Shown: positions 12,830 to 26,188 of the stretch, in pieces
Numbering within the stretch: position 1 is the stretch's first letter
Layout: each line of letters opens with the position of its first letter
From: Pseudorasbora parva
Taxonomy: Eukaryota; Chordata; Actinopteri; Cypriniformes; Gobionidae
Direction of reading: 5' to 3'
NCBI RefSeq assembly: GCF_024679245.1
Contig: NW_027125105.1
Location: forward strand, 255,501 to 319,500
Length of the DNA: 64,000 bases
Notes under the pieces: generated by a model
What the model was told of the DNA's origin: nothing
What the model saw: only the letters and a program-made list of their open reading frames with translations
The model's database searches: none
Made by a program: the position numbers and the translations under genes

Positions 12830-13188
12830 CCACTCCATAGCAACCACCCAGAATACCCTAGCAACCACATAGCAACGTCATAGCAACCACCCAGAACACC
12901 ATAGCAACTGCCTAGCAACCACCCAGAACACCCTAGCAACCGCCTACCAACACCCTAGCAACGCCCTAGCAACCATCCAGAATACCCTAGCAACCGCCTA
13001 GCAACGCCCTAGCAACCACCCAGAACACCATAGCAACCGCCTAGCAACCACCTAGCAACGCCCTAGCAACCTCCCAGAACACCCTAGCAACCGCCTAGCA
13101 ACACCCTAGCAACCACCCAGAACACCCTAGCAACCGCCTAGCAACGCCCTAGCAACCATCCAGAACACCATAGCAACCGCCTAGCAAC
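12830..13188 (+). repeat. CCTAGCAACC minisatellite
   Basis: About 360 bp of 10-11 bp steps. The same version, with the variants CGCCTACCAACACC and ACCTCCCAGAAC, recurs in units 13, 18, 24 and 31. Confidence 0.9.
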
Positions 13189-14200
13189 ATGCTAATCATG
13201 CTAGCAACATGCTAATCATGTTAGCATCATGCTAGCATAATGCTAATCATGTTAGCATTATGCTAGCAACATGCTAATCATGTTAGCATCATGCTAACAT
13301 CATGCTAATCATGTTAGCATTATGCTAGCAACATGCTAATCATGTTAGCATCATGCTAACATCATGCTAATCATGTTAGCATCATGCTAACAACTTGCTA
13401 ATCATGTTAGCATTATGCTAGCAACATGCTAATCATGTTAGCATCATGTTAGCAACATGCTAATCATGTTGCTAGCTCTATGCTAATCATGTTAGCATCA
13501 TGCTAGCAACATGCTAATCATGTTAGCATCATGCTAGCAACATGCTAATCATGTTAGCATCATGCTAGCAACATGCTAATCATGTTAGCATCATGCTAGC
13601 ATCATGCTAATCATGTTAGCATCATGCTAGCAACATGCTAATCATGTTAGCATCATGCTAGCAACATGCTAATCATGTTAGCATCATGCTAGCATCATGC
13701 TAATCATGTTAGCGTAATGCTAGCAACATGCTAATCATGTTGCTAGCATCATGCTAATCATGTTAGCATCATGCTAACAACATGCTAATCATGTTAGCGT
13801 CATGCTAACAACATGCTAATAATGTTAGCATAATGCTAGCATCATGCTAATCATGTTAGCATCATGCTAGCAACATGCTAGTCATGTTAGCATCATGCTA
13901 GCAACATGCTAATCATGTTGCTAGCATCATGCTAATAATGTTAGCATCATGCTAACATCATGCTAATCATGTTAGCATTATGCTAACAACATGCTAATCA
14001 TGTTAGCATCATGCTAACATCATGCTAATCATGTTAGCATCATGCTAACATCATGCTAATCATGTTAGCATCATGCTAGCAACATGCTAATCATGTTAGC
14101 ACCGTGCTAACCACATGCTAATCATGTTAGCATTATGCTAATAACTTGCTTATCCTATGCTAACAACATGCTATTCATGTTAGCATCATGCTAACATCAT
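13189..14200 (+). repeat. ATGCTAATCATGTTAGC minisatellite (longest)
   Basis: About 1.0 kb of 31-bp steps with occasional GTTGCTAGC insertions. It ends in the degenerate TAATAACTTGCTTATCC before the unit's 3' end. Confidence 0.9.
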
Positions 14201-14295
14201 GTTGCTTGGCTTTTTTGCATCACAAATGCCACAGGGCCCCGAGTTTTGCCACGGCAAGCACCACTCACAATTTCTTCAGGAATTGTACTTTCTAG

Positions 14296-14948
14296 TATTG
14301 TCAATACTATTCACTTTTTCAAAACTTTGGCACGCTACTCCTCCGGCACCGTTTGTCACAGACCCACGGATGAGGTGTCAAATCGACCGACTTATCGAGG
14401 AGAGGTGTGCTATGTCTTTTCTAAGGGATCGGATGAACGATCTCCGTTTTGGCGGGAAAAAAATCCTCCCGGAAAAGTCCCATAGACTTAACATTGGCAG
14501 TACTGTGTGAGATCATATGTTCGGATCAGAAGGTCATAGAGACTCGAGGGTGGGCTCTTTTGACTCGGCCTATCAAGTAGACAATCAGTAGTGACATCAC
14601 AACTTCATAGCCACTCCCTAGCAACTATTTAAACCACCCTAGCAACCGTATTTCAACATTAATAAGCCATATCTCAGTACCAGACCATTGTACACATACA
14701 GAGTTGGGCTCTTTTGACTCAGACTGACAGTTAGTCTTTAGATGTCACCCCTTAAACTGTTTAAGCACACCATAGCAACCATTTCGACCACCCTAGCAAC
14801 CATACAAACACATAAAGAAGCCATATCTCAGCCCCACAACATCGTACAGACATGTTGCTTGGCTTTTTTGCCTCTTGGTAGCCACCGGGCCCCGAGTTTT
14901 GCCACGGCAAGCACCACTCACAATTTCTTCAGGAATTGTACTTTCTAG
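14296..14948 (+). repeat. Unit 10, class C, 653 bp
   Basis: The opening hairpin is AGTATT-gtc-AATACT. It joins its 3' end through TTGCTTGGCTTTTTTGCC. It resembles unit 32 (48378-49021). Confidence 0.85.
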
Positions 14949-16210
14949 TTAGTGGTGCTTGCTTTAGCAAGGCATCACTATTGTTCTCCACCATACTTAT
15001 TATTATTCTTATTCTTCTGGTTACGTATTTCGGCGCGCTTCTCCTCCCACAAATTTTGTCAAACCCCAACCACTAAATAGCCAAAGTCGGCGACCTATAC
15101 GGGAATGGTGTGCTATGACTTTTATAAGGGATCGGGGGTACGGTGTGTGCCCCAGGGGTGCAAACGTACCCCAAAAGTGCCATTGACGATTGATGGGGCG
15201 AAACTTTGACCCCTCGTGGCTCCGAGCGAGGATCTCAAACACACACATATATTACACGAAAATTGAAGGGGCTGATAGGATCTCTCAGCACACACATCTC
15301 AAAGGGGTGTAAGTTGTACCCCTGGGGTGCTAGAGCTCCCCAAAAATCGAAAAATTGCCCCATAGACTTAACATGGGGAGGGTTGCCCCATGAAACGCAT
15401 GCAACGCATGCGTTTCTCCTACTATGGTAAATCCCATAGGGATTTTGTATTGAGCATAGCTCTGTTTCACAGACTCACAGAGACAAGGGGGTGGGCCCAA
15501 TCTACTCAGACAACCAATCACTATCTCAGGATCATGATGATGTTATTAAGCCACGCCCTAGCAACCGTTTAGAGCTCCCTAACAACCGATCCCATAGACT
15601 TCCATTGAAAGAGATCAAAGGGATATCTCTGGATAGGAGTGTCATACAAACATGAGGGTGGGTTTGATTGACTCAGGGCATCAACGGCCAATCACAAATC
15701 AACTTCAACACCTCCTAGCCACTCCCTAGCAACCATTATCGAGCACCCTAACAACCCAAATCCACAGTGTATATCTTCACATCTGAACATCATAGAGACA
15801 CGGGAGTTGGTATATATCATTCATACTGGCAAGGGGATTTTGGGGAATCATTATGGGATGGTGCCAGGCCACTCCATAGCAACCAAACAGAGTACCCTAG
15901 CAACTGTTTAGCAAGACCTATATCTCTGCATTAGTACATCATAGAGACACGGGGGTTGGTATATATCATTCATACTGGCAAGGGGATTTTGGGGAATCAT
16001 TATGGGATGGTGCCAAGCCACTCCATAGCAACCAAACAGAGTACCCTAGCAACTGTTCAGATCTCTACATCTGAAAATCGTACAGACATGGGGGTTGGTT
16101 TATATAATTCATACTGGCAAGGTGATTTTGCAGTCTCTTGCAATAACCGGGCCCCGAGTTTTGCCACGGCAAGCACCACTCACAATTTCTTCAGGAATTG
16201 TACTTTCTAG
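14949..16210 (+). repeat. Unit 11, class A, one leader, 1262 bp
   Basis: The body up to about 15600 matches unit 13 (TGGTTACGTATTTCGGCGCG; GGGTTGCCCCATG) and then changes to another subtype (GAAAGAGATCAAAGGG), so it looks like a recombinant. No minisatellite. Confidence 0.85.
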
Positions 16211-16863
16211 TATTGTTAATACTATTCACTTTTTCAAAACTTTGGCACGCTACTCCTCCGGCACCGTTTGTCACAGACCCACGGATGAGGTGTCAAATCG
16301 ACCGACTTATCGAGGAGAGGTGTGCTATGTCTTTTCTAAGGGATCGGATGAACGCTCTCCGTTTTGGCGGGAAAAAAATAGTCCCGGAAAAGTCCCATAG
16401 ACTTAACATTGGCAGTACTGTGTGAGATCATAGATTCGGATCAGAAGGTCGTAGAGACTTGAGGGTGGGCTCTTTTGACTCGGCCTATCAAGTAGACAAT
16501 CAGTAGTGACATCACAACTTCCTAGCCACTCCCTAGCAACCAGTTTCACCACCCTAGCAACCGTATTTCACCATTAACAAGCCATATCTCAGCACTACAG
16601 CATTGTACACATACAGAGTTGGGCTCTTTTGACTCAGACTGACAGTTAGTCTTTAGATATCACCCCTTAAACTGTTTAAGCACACCATAGCAACCATTTA
16701 GACCACCCTAGCAACCATACAAACACATAAAGATGCCATATCTCAGCCCCACAACATCGTACAGACATGTTGCTTGGCTTTTTTCCATCACAAATGCCAC
16801 AGGGCCCCGAGTTTTGCCACGGCAAGCACCACTCACAATTTCTTCAGGAATTGTACTTTCTAG
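16211..16863 (+). repeat. Unit 12, class C, 653 bp
   Basis: The opening hairpin is AGTATT-gtt-AATACT; ends through TTTTTTCCATCACAAATGCC. Confidence 0.85.
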
Positions 16864-18065
16864 TTAGTGGTGCTTGCGTAGCAAGGCATCACTATTGTTC
16901 TCCACCATACTTATTATTATTCTTATTCTTCTGGTTACGTATTTCGGCGCGCTTCTCCTCCCACAAATTTTGTCAAACCCCAACCACTAAATAGCCAAAG
17001 TCGGCGACCTATACGGGAATGGTGTGCTATGACTTTTATAAGGGATCGGGGGTACGGTGTGTGCCCCAGGGGTGCAAACGTACCCCAAAAGTGCCATTGA
17101 CGATTGATGGGGCGAAACTTTGACCCCTCGTGGCTCCGAGCGAGGATCTCAAACACACACATATATTACACGAAAATTGAAGGGGCTGATAGGATCTCTC
17201 AGCACACACATCTCAAAGGGGTGTAAGTTGTACCCCTGGGGTGCTAGAGCTCCCCAAAAATCGAAAAATTGCCCCATAGACTTAACATGGGGAGGGTTGC
17301 CCCATGAAACGCATGCAACGCATGCGTTTCTCCTACTATGGTAAATCCCATAGGGATTTTGTATTGAGCATAGCTCTGTTTCACAGACTCACAGAGACAA
17401 GGGGGTGGGCCCAATCTACTCAGACAACCAATCACTATCTCAGGATCATGATGATGTTATTAAGCCACGCCCTAGCAACCGTTTAGAGCTCCCTAACAAC
17501 CGATCCCATAGACTTCCATTGAAAAAGATCAAAGTTATATCTCTAGATAGGAGTGTCATAGAAACATGAGGGTGGGTTTGATTGACTCAGGGCATCAACG
17601 GCCAATCACAAATCACCTTCAACACTTCCTAGCCACTCCCTAGCAACCATTATCAAGCACCCTAACAACCCAAATCCACAGTGTATATCTCCACATCTGA
17701 ACATCATAGAGACACGGGGGTTGGTATATATCATTCATACTGGCAAGGGGATTTTGGGGAATCATTATGGGATGGTGCCAAGCCACTCCATAGCAACCAA
17801 ACAGAGTACCCTAGCAACTGTTTAGCAAGACCTATATCTCTGCATTAGTACATCATAGAGACACGGGGGTTGGTATATATCATTCATACTGGCAAGGGGA
17901 TTTTGGGGAATCATTATGGGATGCTACCAAGCCACTCCATAGCAACCAAACAGAGTACCCTAGCAACTGTTTAGATCTCTGCATCAGAAAATCATAGAGA
18001 CATGGGGGTTGGTATATATCATCCATACTGGCAAGGTGATTTTGGGGTATCATTATGGGATGCTG

Positions 18066-18424
18066 CCACTCCATAGCAACCACCCAGAATACCCTAGCAA
18101 CCACATAGCAACGTCATAGCAACCACCCAGAACACCATAGCAACTGCCTAGCAACCACCCAGAACACCCTAGCAACCGCCTACCAACACCCTAGCAACGC
18201 CCTAGCAACCATCCAGAATACCCTAGCAACCGCCTAGCAACGCCCTAGCAACCACCCAGAACACCATAGCAACCGCCTAGCAACCACCTAGCAACGCCCT
18301 AGCAACCTCCCAGAACACCCTAGCAACCGCCTAGCAACACCCTAGCAACCACCCAGAACACCCTAGCAACCGCCTAGCAACGCCCTAGCAACCATCCAGA
18401 ACACCATAGCAACCGCCTAGCAAC
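18066..18424 (+). repeat. CCTAGCAACC minisatellite
   Basis: Same order of variant steps as in units 9, 18, 24 and 31. Confidence 0.9.
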
Positions 18425-18959
18425 ATGCTAATCATGCTAGCAACATGCTAATCATGTTAGCATCGTGCTAGCATAATGCTAATCATGTTAGCATTATGCT
18501 AGCAACATGCTAATCATGTTGCTAGCATGATGCTAATCATGTTAGCATCATGCTAGCAACATGCTAATCATGTTAGCATCATGCTAACATCATGCTAACA
18601 TCATGCTAATCATGTTAGCATCATGCTAACAACTTGCTAATCATGTTAGCATTATGCTAGCAACATGCTAATCATGTTAGCATCATGCTAGCAACATGCT
18701 AATCATGTTGCTAGCTCTATGCTAATCATGTTAGCATCATGCTAGCAACATGCTAATCATGTTAGCATCATGCTAGCAACATGCTAATCATGTTAGCATC
18801 ATGCTAGCATCATGCTAATCATGTTAGCATCATGCTAGCAACATGCTAATCATGTTAGCATCGTGCTAACCACATGCTAATCATGTTAGCATTATGCTAA
18901 TATTTTGCTTATTCTATGCTAACAACATGCTATTCATGTTAGCATCATGCTAACATCAT
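18425..18959 (+). repeat. ATGCTAATCATGTTAGC minisatellite
   Basis: About 535 bp. Marker variants are ATCGTGCTAGCATAATGC near the start and TAATATTTTGCTTATTC near the end. Confidence 0.9.
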
Positions 18960-19680
18960 GTTGCTTGGCTTTTTTGCATCACAAATGCCACAGGGCCCCG
19001 AGTTTTGCCACGGCAAGCACCACTCACAATTTCTTCAGGAATTGTACTTTCTAGTTAGTGGTGCTTGCTTTAGCAAGGCATCACTATTGTTCTCCACCAT
19101 ACTTATTATTATTATTCTTCCGACCACGTATTTCGGCGCGCTTCTCCTCCCACAAATTTTGTCAAACCCCAACCACTAAATAGCCAAAGTCGGCGACCTA
19201 TACGGGAATGGTGTGCTATGACTTTTATAAGGGATCGGGGGTACGGTGTGCGCCCCAGGGGTGCAAACGTAGCCCAAAAGTGTCATTGACAATTGATGGG
19301 GCGAAACTTTGACCCCTCGTAGCTCCGAGCGAGGATCTCAAACACACACATATATTACACGAAATTTGAAGGGGCTGATAGGATCTCTCAGCACACACAT
19401 CTCAAAGGGGTGTAAATTGTACCCCTGGGGTGCTAGAGCTCCCCAAAAACCGAAAAATTGCCCCATAGACTTATAATGGGGAGGGTTGCCCCATGAAACG
19501 CATGCAACGCATGCGTTTCTCCTACTATGGTAAATCCCATAGGGATTTTGTATTGAGCATAGCTCTGTTTCACAGACTCACAGAGACAAGGGGGTGGGCC
19601 CAATCTACTCAGACAACCAATCACTATCTCAGGATCATTGTGACACTATTAAGCCACGCCCTAGCAACCGTTTAGAGCTC

Positions 19681-19694
19681 CCTAGCAACAGATC
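19681..19694 (+). promoter_or_regulatory. RFX/X1-box-like word CCTAGCAACAGATC
   Basis: This 14-mer is nearly the classical MHC class II X1 box as I recall it. Copies lie at 30766-30779 and 35176-35189. It is embedded in repeats, so function is only a possibility. Confidence 0.25.
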
Positions 19695-20244
19695 CCATAC
19701 ACTTCCATTGAAATAGATCAAAGGGATATCTCTGGATAGGAGTGTCATAGAAACATGGGGGTGGGTTTGATTGACTCAGGGCATCAACGGCCAATCACAA
19801 ATCACCTTCAACACTTCCTAGCCACGCCCTAGCAACCATTATCGAGCACCCTAACAACCCAAATCCACAGTGTATATCTTCACATCTGAACATCATAGAG
19901 ACACGGGAGTTGGTTTATATCATTCATACTGGCAAGGGGATTTTGGGGAATCATTATGGGATGGTGCCAGGCCACTCCATAGCAACCAAACAGAGTACCC
20001 TAGCAACTGTTCAGATCTCTGCATCTGAAAATCGTACAGACACGGGGGTTGGTTTATATCATTCATACTGGCAAGGGGATTTTGGGGTAGCATTATGGGA
20101 TACTGCCAAGCCACTCCATAGCAACCAAACAGAGTACCCTAGCAACTGTTCAGATCTCTGCATTAGAAAATCATACAGACATGGGGGTTGGTTTATATAA
20201 TTAGTACTGGCAAGGTCATTTTGGGGTATCATTATGGGATGTTG

Positions 20245-20592
20245 CCACTCCATAGCAACCACCCAGAATACCCTAGCAACCACATAGCAACGTCATAGCA
20301 ACCACCCAGAACACCATAGCAACTGCCTAGCAACCACCCAGAACACCGTAGCAACCGCCTAGCAACACCCTAGCAACGCCCTAGCAACCACCCAGAACAT
20401 CCTAGCAACCGCCTAGCAACACCCTAGCAACCACCCAGAACACCCTAGCAACCGCCTAGCAACCACCTAGCAACGCCCTAGCAACCTCCCAGAACACCCT
20501 AGCAACCGCCTAGCAACGCCCTAGCAACCACCCAGAACACCCTAGCAACCGCCTAGCAACCACCAAAAACACCCTAACAACCACCTAGCAAC
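20245..20592 (+). repeat. CCTAGCAACC minisatellite
   Basis: About 350 bp; ends in the variant CACCAAAAACACCCTAACAA that marks the subtype shared with units 16, 21, 23, 30 and 34. Confidence 0.9.
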
Positions 20593-21055
20593 ATGCTAAT
20601 CATGCTAGCAACATGCTAATCATGTTAGCATCATGCTAGCATAATGCTAATCATGTTAGCATTATGCTAGCAACATGCTAATCATGTTGCTAGCATGATG
20701 CTAATCATGTTAGCATCATGCTAACATGATGCTAATCATGTTAGCATCATGCTAGCAACATGCTAATCATGTTAGCATCATGCTAGCAACATGCTAATCA
20801 TGTTAGCATCATGCTAGCAACATGCTAATCATGTTGCTAGCATCATGCTAATCATGTTAGCATCATGCTAACATCATGCTAATCATGTTAGCATTATGCT
20901 AGCAACATGCTAATCATGTTAGCATCATGCTAGCAACATGCTAATCATGTTAGCATCATGCTAATAACTTGCTAATCATGCTGCTAACAACATGCTAATC
21001 ATGTTAGCATCATGCTAACAACTTGCTAATCATGTTAGCATCATGCTAACATCAT
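20593..21055 (+). repeat. ATGCTAATCATGTTAGC minisatellite
   Basis: About 460 bp of 31-bp steps, interrupted by GTTGCTAGC insertions; ends with ACATCATGTTGCTTGGC. Confidence 0.9.
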
Positions 21056-21150
21056 GTTGCTTGGCTTTTTTCCATCACAAATGCCACAGGGCCCCGAGTT
21101 TTGCCACGGCAAGCACCACTCACAATTTCTTCAGGAATTGTACTTTCTAG

Positions 21151-22415
21151 TTAGTGGTGCTTGCGTAGCAAGGCATCACTATTGTTCTCCACCATACTTA
21201 TTATTATTCTTCTTCTTCTTCCTTCCGCCATAATTTCGGCGCGCTACTCCTCCCAGAGATTTTGTCAAAGACCCAACAAAGCAATTGTCAAAAGGTGCGT
21301 CCTCATCGGGAATAGTGTGCTATATCTCTACTAAGGGATCGGGGGTACGGGGCTCGCCCCAGGGGCGAAAAAGTAGCGAAAACGTCCCATCAAGAATGCA
21401 TTGCGAAAACTTTGAACACTCATAGCGCCAAGCGATGAATTCCAAAACACTCGTCGCTTATACGAAATTTGAAGATCCTGATAGGATCTCTCAGCACACA
21501 CATCTCAAAGGGGTGTAAGTTGTACCCCTGGGGTGCTAGAGCTCCCCAAAAATCGCAAAAAAACCCATTGACTTAACATGGGGAGGGTCGTCCCATGAAA
21601 CGCATGCAACGCATGCGTTTCTCATTCAATGGTAAATCCCATAGGGATTTTGTATTGAGCATAGCTCTGCTTCACAGACTCACAGAGACAAGGGGGTGGG
21701 CCCAATCTACTCAGACAACCAATCACTATCTCAGGATCATGATGATGTTATTAAGCCACGCCCTAGCAACCGTTTAGAGCTCCCTAACAACCGATCCCAT
21801 TGACTTCCATTGAAAAATATCAAAGTTATATCTCTGGATAGGAGTGTCATAGAAACATGGGGGTGGGTTTGATTGACTCAGGGCATCAACGGCCAATCAC
21901 AAATCACCTTCAACACCTCCTAGCCACTCCCTAGCAACCATTATCAAGCACCCTAACAACCCAAATCCACAGTCTATATCTTCACATCTGAACATCATAG
22001 AGACACGGGGGTTGGTTTATATCATTCATACTGGCAGGGGGATTTTGGGGAATCATTATGGGATGGTGACAAGCCACTCCATAGCAACCAAACAGAGTAC
22101 CTTAGCAACTGTTTAGCAAGACCTATATCTCTGCATTAGTACATCATAGAGACACGGGGGTTGGTTTATATCATCCATACTGGCAAGGGGATTTTGGGGA
22201 ATCATTATGGGATGCTGCCAAGCCACTCCATAGCAACCAAACAGAGTACCCTAGCAACTGTTCAGATCTCTACATCTGAAAATCGTAGAGACATGGGGGT
22301 TGGTTTATATCATTCATACTGGCAAGGTGATTTTGCAGTCTCTTGCAATAACAGGGCCCCGAGTTTTGCCACGGCAAGCACCACTCACAATTTCTTCAGG
22401 AATTGTACTTTCTAG
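21151..22415 (+). repeat. Unit 15, class B, one leader, 1265 bp
   Basis: Leader loop GTA before a class B body; subrepeats and 3' end without minisatellite. Confidence 0.85.
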
Positions 22416-23609
22416 TTAGTGGTGCTTGCTTTAGCAAGGCATCACTATTGTTCTCCACCATACTTATTATTATTATTATTCTGTTTTCTGCAAAAATTTC
22501 GGCGCGCTACTCCTCCCACACATTTTGTCAAAGACCCAACAAAGCCATTGACAAAAGGTGTGTCCTCATCGGGAATGGTGTGCTATATCTCTACTAAGGG
22601 ATCGGGGGTACGGGGCTCGCCCCAGGGGCGAAAAAGTAGCGAAAACGTCCCATCGAGAATGCATTGCGAAAACTTTGAACACTCATAGCGCCAAACGATG
22701 AATTCAAAAACACTCGTCACTTATACGAAAATTGAACATCCTGATAGGATCTCTCAGAACACACATCTCAAAGGGGTGTAAGTTGTACCCCTGGGGTGCT
22801 AGAGCTCCCCAAAAATCGCAAAAAAACCCATAGACTTAACATGGGGAGGGTCGTCCCATGAAACGCATGCAACGCATGCGTTTCTCATTCAATGGTAAAT
22901 CCCATAGGGATTTTGTATTGAGCATAGCTCTGCTTCACAGACTCACAGAGACAAGGGGGTGGGCCCAATCTACTCAGACAACCAATCACTATCTCAGGAT
23001 CATGATGATGTTATTAGGCCACGCCCTAGCAACCGTTTAGAGCTCCCTAACAACCGATCCCATTGACTTCCATTGAAAAAGATCAAAGTTATATCTCTAG
23101 ATAGGAGTGTCATACAAACATGAGGGTGGGTTTGATTGACTCAGGGCATCAACGGCCAATCACAAATCACCTTCAACACCTCCTAACCACTCCCTAGCAA
23201 CCATTATCAAGCACCCTAACAACCCAAATCCACTGTGTATATCTCCACATCTGAGCATCATAGAGACACGGGGGTTGGTTTATATCATTCATACTGGCAA
23301 GGGGATTTTGGGGAATCATTATGGGATAGTGCCAAGCCACTCCATAGCAACCAAACAGAGTACCTTAGCAACCGTTCAGATCTCTGCATCAGAAAATCGT
23401 AGAGACACGGGGGTTGGTTTATATCATTCATACTGGCAAGGGGATTTTGGGGAATCATTATGGGATGGTGCCAAGCCACTCCATAGCAACCAAACAGAGT
23501 ACCCTAGCAACTGTTCAGATCTCTGCATCAGAAAATCATAGAGACATGGGGGTTGGTTTATATAATTAGTACTGGCAAGGTGATTTTGGGGTATCATTAT
23601 GGGATGTTG

Positions 23610-23860
23610 CCACTCCATAGCAACCACCCAGAATACCCTAGCAACCACATAGCAACCGCCTAGCAACCACCCAGAACACCATAGCAACTGCCTAGCAACC
23701 ACCCAGAACACCCTAGCAACCACCTAGCAACACCCTAGCAACGCCCTAGCAACCACCCAGAACACCCTAGCAACCGCCTAGCAACGCCCTAGCAACCGCC
23801 CAGAACACCCTAGCAACCGCCTAGCAACCACCAAAAACACCCTAGCAACCACCTAGCAAC
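23610..23860 (+). repeat. CCTAGCAACC minisatellite
   Basis: About 250 bp, ending in the CACCAAAAACACC subtype. Confidence 0.9.
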
Positions 23861-24238
23861 ATGCTAATCATGCTAGCATGATGCTAATCATGTTAGCATC
23901 ATGCTAGCAACATGCTAATCATGTTAGCATCATGCTAGCATCATGCTAATCATGTTGCTAGCATCATGCTAATCATGTTAGCATCATGCTAACATGATGC
24001 TAATCATGTTAGCATCATGCTAGCAACATGCTAATCATGTTAGCATCATGCTAGCAACATGCTAATTATGTTAGCATCATGCTATCAACATGCTAATCAT
24101 GTTAGCATCATGCTAGCAACATGCTAGTCATGTTAGCATCATGCTAATAACTTGCTAATCATGCTTCTAACAACATGCTAATCATGTTAGCATCATGCTA
24201 ACAACTTGCTAATCATGTTAGCATCATGCTAACATCAT
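23861..24238 (+). repeat. ATGCTAATCATGTTAGC minisatellite
   Basis: About 380 bp; contains single-base variants such as ATGCTAATTATG and ATGCTATCAAC. Confidence 0.9.
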
Positions 24239-24333
24239 GTTGCTTGGGTTTTTTGCATCACAAATGCCACAGGGCCCCGAGTTTTGCCACGGCAAGCACC
24301 ACTCACAATTTCTTCAGGAATTGTACTTTCTAG

Positions 24334-24986
24334 TATTGTAAATACTATTCACTTTTTCAAAACTTTGGCACGCTACTCCTCCGGCACCGTTTGTCACAGA
24401 CCCACGGATGAGGTGTCAAATCGACCGACTTATTGAGGAGAGGTGTGCTATGTCTTTTCTAAGGGATCGGATGAACGATCTCCGTTTTGGCGGGAAAAAA
24501 ATCGTCCCGGAAAAGTCCCATAGACTTAACATTGGCAGTACTGTGTGAGATCATATATTCGGATCAGAAGGTCGTAGAGACTTGAGGGTGGGCTCTTTTT
24601 ACTCGGCCTATCAAGTTGACAATCCGTAGTGACATCACAACTTCATAGCCACTCCCTAGCAACTATTTAAACCACCCTAGCAACCGTATTTCAACATTAA
24701 TAAGCCATATCTCAGTACCAGACCATTGTACACATACAGACTTGGGCTCTTTTGACTCAGACTGACAACTACTCTATGAATATCACCCCTTAAACTGTAT
24801 AGCCACACCCTAGCAACCATTTCGACCACCCTAGCAACCGTACACACACATGAATAAGCCATATCTCCACTCCACAACATCGTACAGGCATGTTGCTTGT
24901 CTCTTTGCAGTCTCTTGCATAACAGGGCCCCGAGTTTTGCCACGGCAAGCACCACTCACAATTTCTTCAGGAATTGTACTTTCTAG
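24334..24986 (+). repeat. Unit 17, class C, 653 bp
   Basis: Opening hairpin AGTATT-gta-AATACT; joins its 3' end through TTTGCAGTCTCTTGCATAAC. Confidence 0.85.
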
Positions 24987-26188
24987 TTAGTGGTGCTTGC
25001 GTAGCAAGGCATCACTATTGTTCTCCACCATACTTATTATTCTTCTTATTCTTCCACACAGGTATTTTGACGCGCTTCTCCTCCCACAAATTTTGTCAAA
25101 CCCCAACCACTAAATAGCCAAAGTCGGCGGCCTATACGGGAATCGTGTGCTATGACTTTTATAAGGGATCGGGGGTACGGTGTGTGCCCCAGGGGTGCAA
25201 ACGTACCCCAAAAGTGCCATTGACGATTGATGGGGCGAAACTTTGACCCCTCGTGGCTCCGAGCGAGGATCTCAAACACACACATATATTACACGAAAAT
25301 TGAAGGGGCTGATAGGATCTCTCAGCACACACATCTCAAAGGGGTGTAAGTTGTACCCCTGGGGTGCTAGAGCTCCCCAAAAATCGAAAAATTGCCCCAT
25401 AGACTTAACATGGGGAGGGTTGCCCCATGAAACGCATGCAACGCATGCGTTTCTCCTACTATGGTAAATCCCATAGGGATTTTGTATTGAGCATAGCTCT
25501 GTTTCACAGACTCACAGAGACAAGGGGGTGGGCCCAATCTACTCAGACAACCAATCACTATCTCAGGATCATGATGATGTTATTAAGCCACGCCCTAGCA
25601 ACCGTTTAGAGCTCCCTAACAACCGATCCCATAGACTTCCATTGAAAAAGATCAAAGTTATATCTCTAGATAGGAGTGTCATAGAAACATGAGGGTGGGT
25701 TTGATTGACTCAGGGCATCAACGGCCAATCACAAATCACCTTCAACACTTCCTAGCCACTCCCTAGCAACCATTATCAAGCACCCTAACAACCCAAATCC
25801 ACAGTGTATATCTCCACATCTGAACATCATAGAGACACGGGGGTTGGTATATATCATTCATACTGGCAAGGGGATTTTGGGGAATCATTATGGGATGGTG
25901 CCAAGCCACTCCATAGCAACCAAACAGAGTACCCTAGCAACTGTTTAGCAAGACCTATATCTCTGCATTAGTACATCATAGAGACACGGGGGTTGGTATA
26001 TATCATTCATACTGGCAAGGGGATTTTGGGGAATCATTATGGGATGCTACCAAGCCACTCCATAGCAACCAAACAGAGTACCCTAGCAACTGTTTAGATC
26101 TCTGCATCAGAAAATCATAGAGACATGGGGGTTGGTATATATCATCCATACTGGCAAGGTGATTTTGGGGTATCATTATGGGATGCTG

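Larger units (their letters stand above)
11678..14295 (+). repeat. Unit 9, class A, no leader, with the largest ATG minisatellite, 2618 bp
   Basis: Starts directly with TTATTATTCTTCTTC. Carries about 360 bp of CCTAGCAACC repeats and about 1 kb of ATGCTAATC repeats, making it the longest complete unit. Confidence 0.85.
16864..19054 (+). repeat. Unit 13, class A, first copy of the 2191-bp block
   Basis: Leader loop GTA, class A body of the TGGTTACG subtype, subrepeats and both minisatellites. Units 18 and 24 are exactly the same length, and unit 31 is the same block with two additional leaders. Confidence 0.9.
19055..21150 (+). repeat. Unit 14, class A, 2096 bp (duplicated as unit 21)
   Basis: Subtype with CCGACCACGTATTTCGG and GATCATTGTGACACTATT. 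The same 2096-bp sequence recurs at 30140-32235; one difference seen is GTTAGCATC here versus GTTAGAATC near 32090. Confidence 0.9.
22416..24333 (+). repeat. Unit 16, class B, with minisatellites, 1918 bp
   Basis: One leader (TTTA) and (TTA)n, class B body. It shows that the minisatellite tail is not restricted to class A. Confidence 0.85.

Noticed and set aside
13189..14200. CRISPR array
   Set aside because: Repeats are contiguous with no unique spacers, and the context is eukaryotic satellite DNA.
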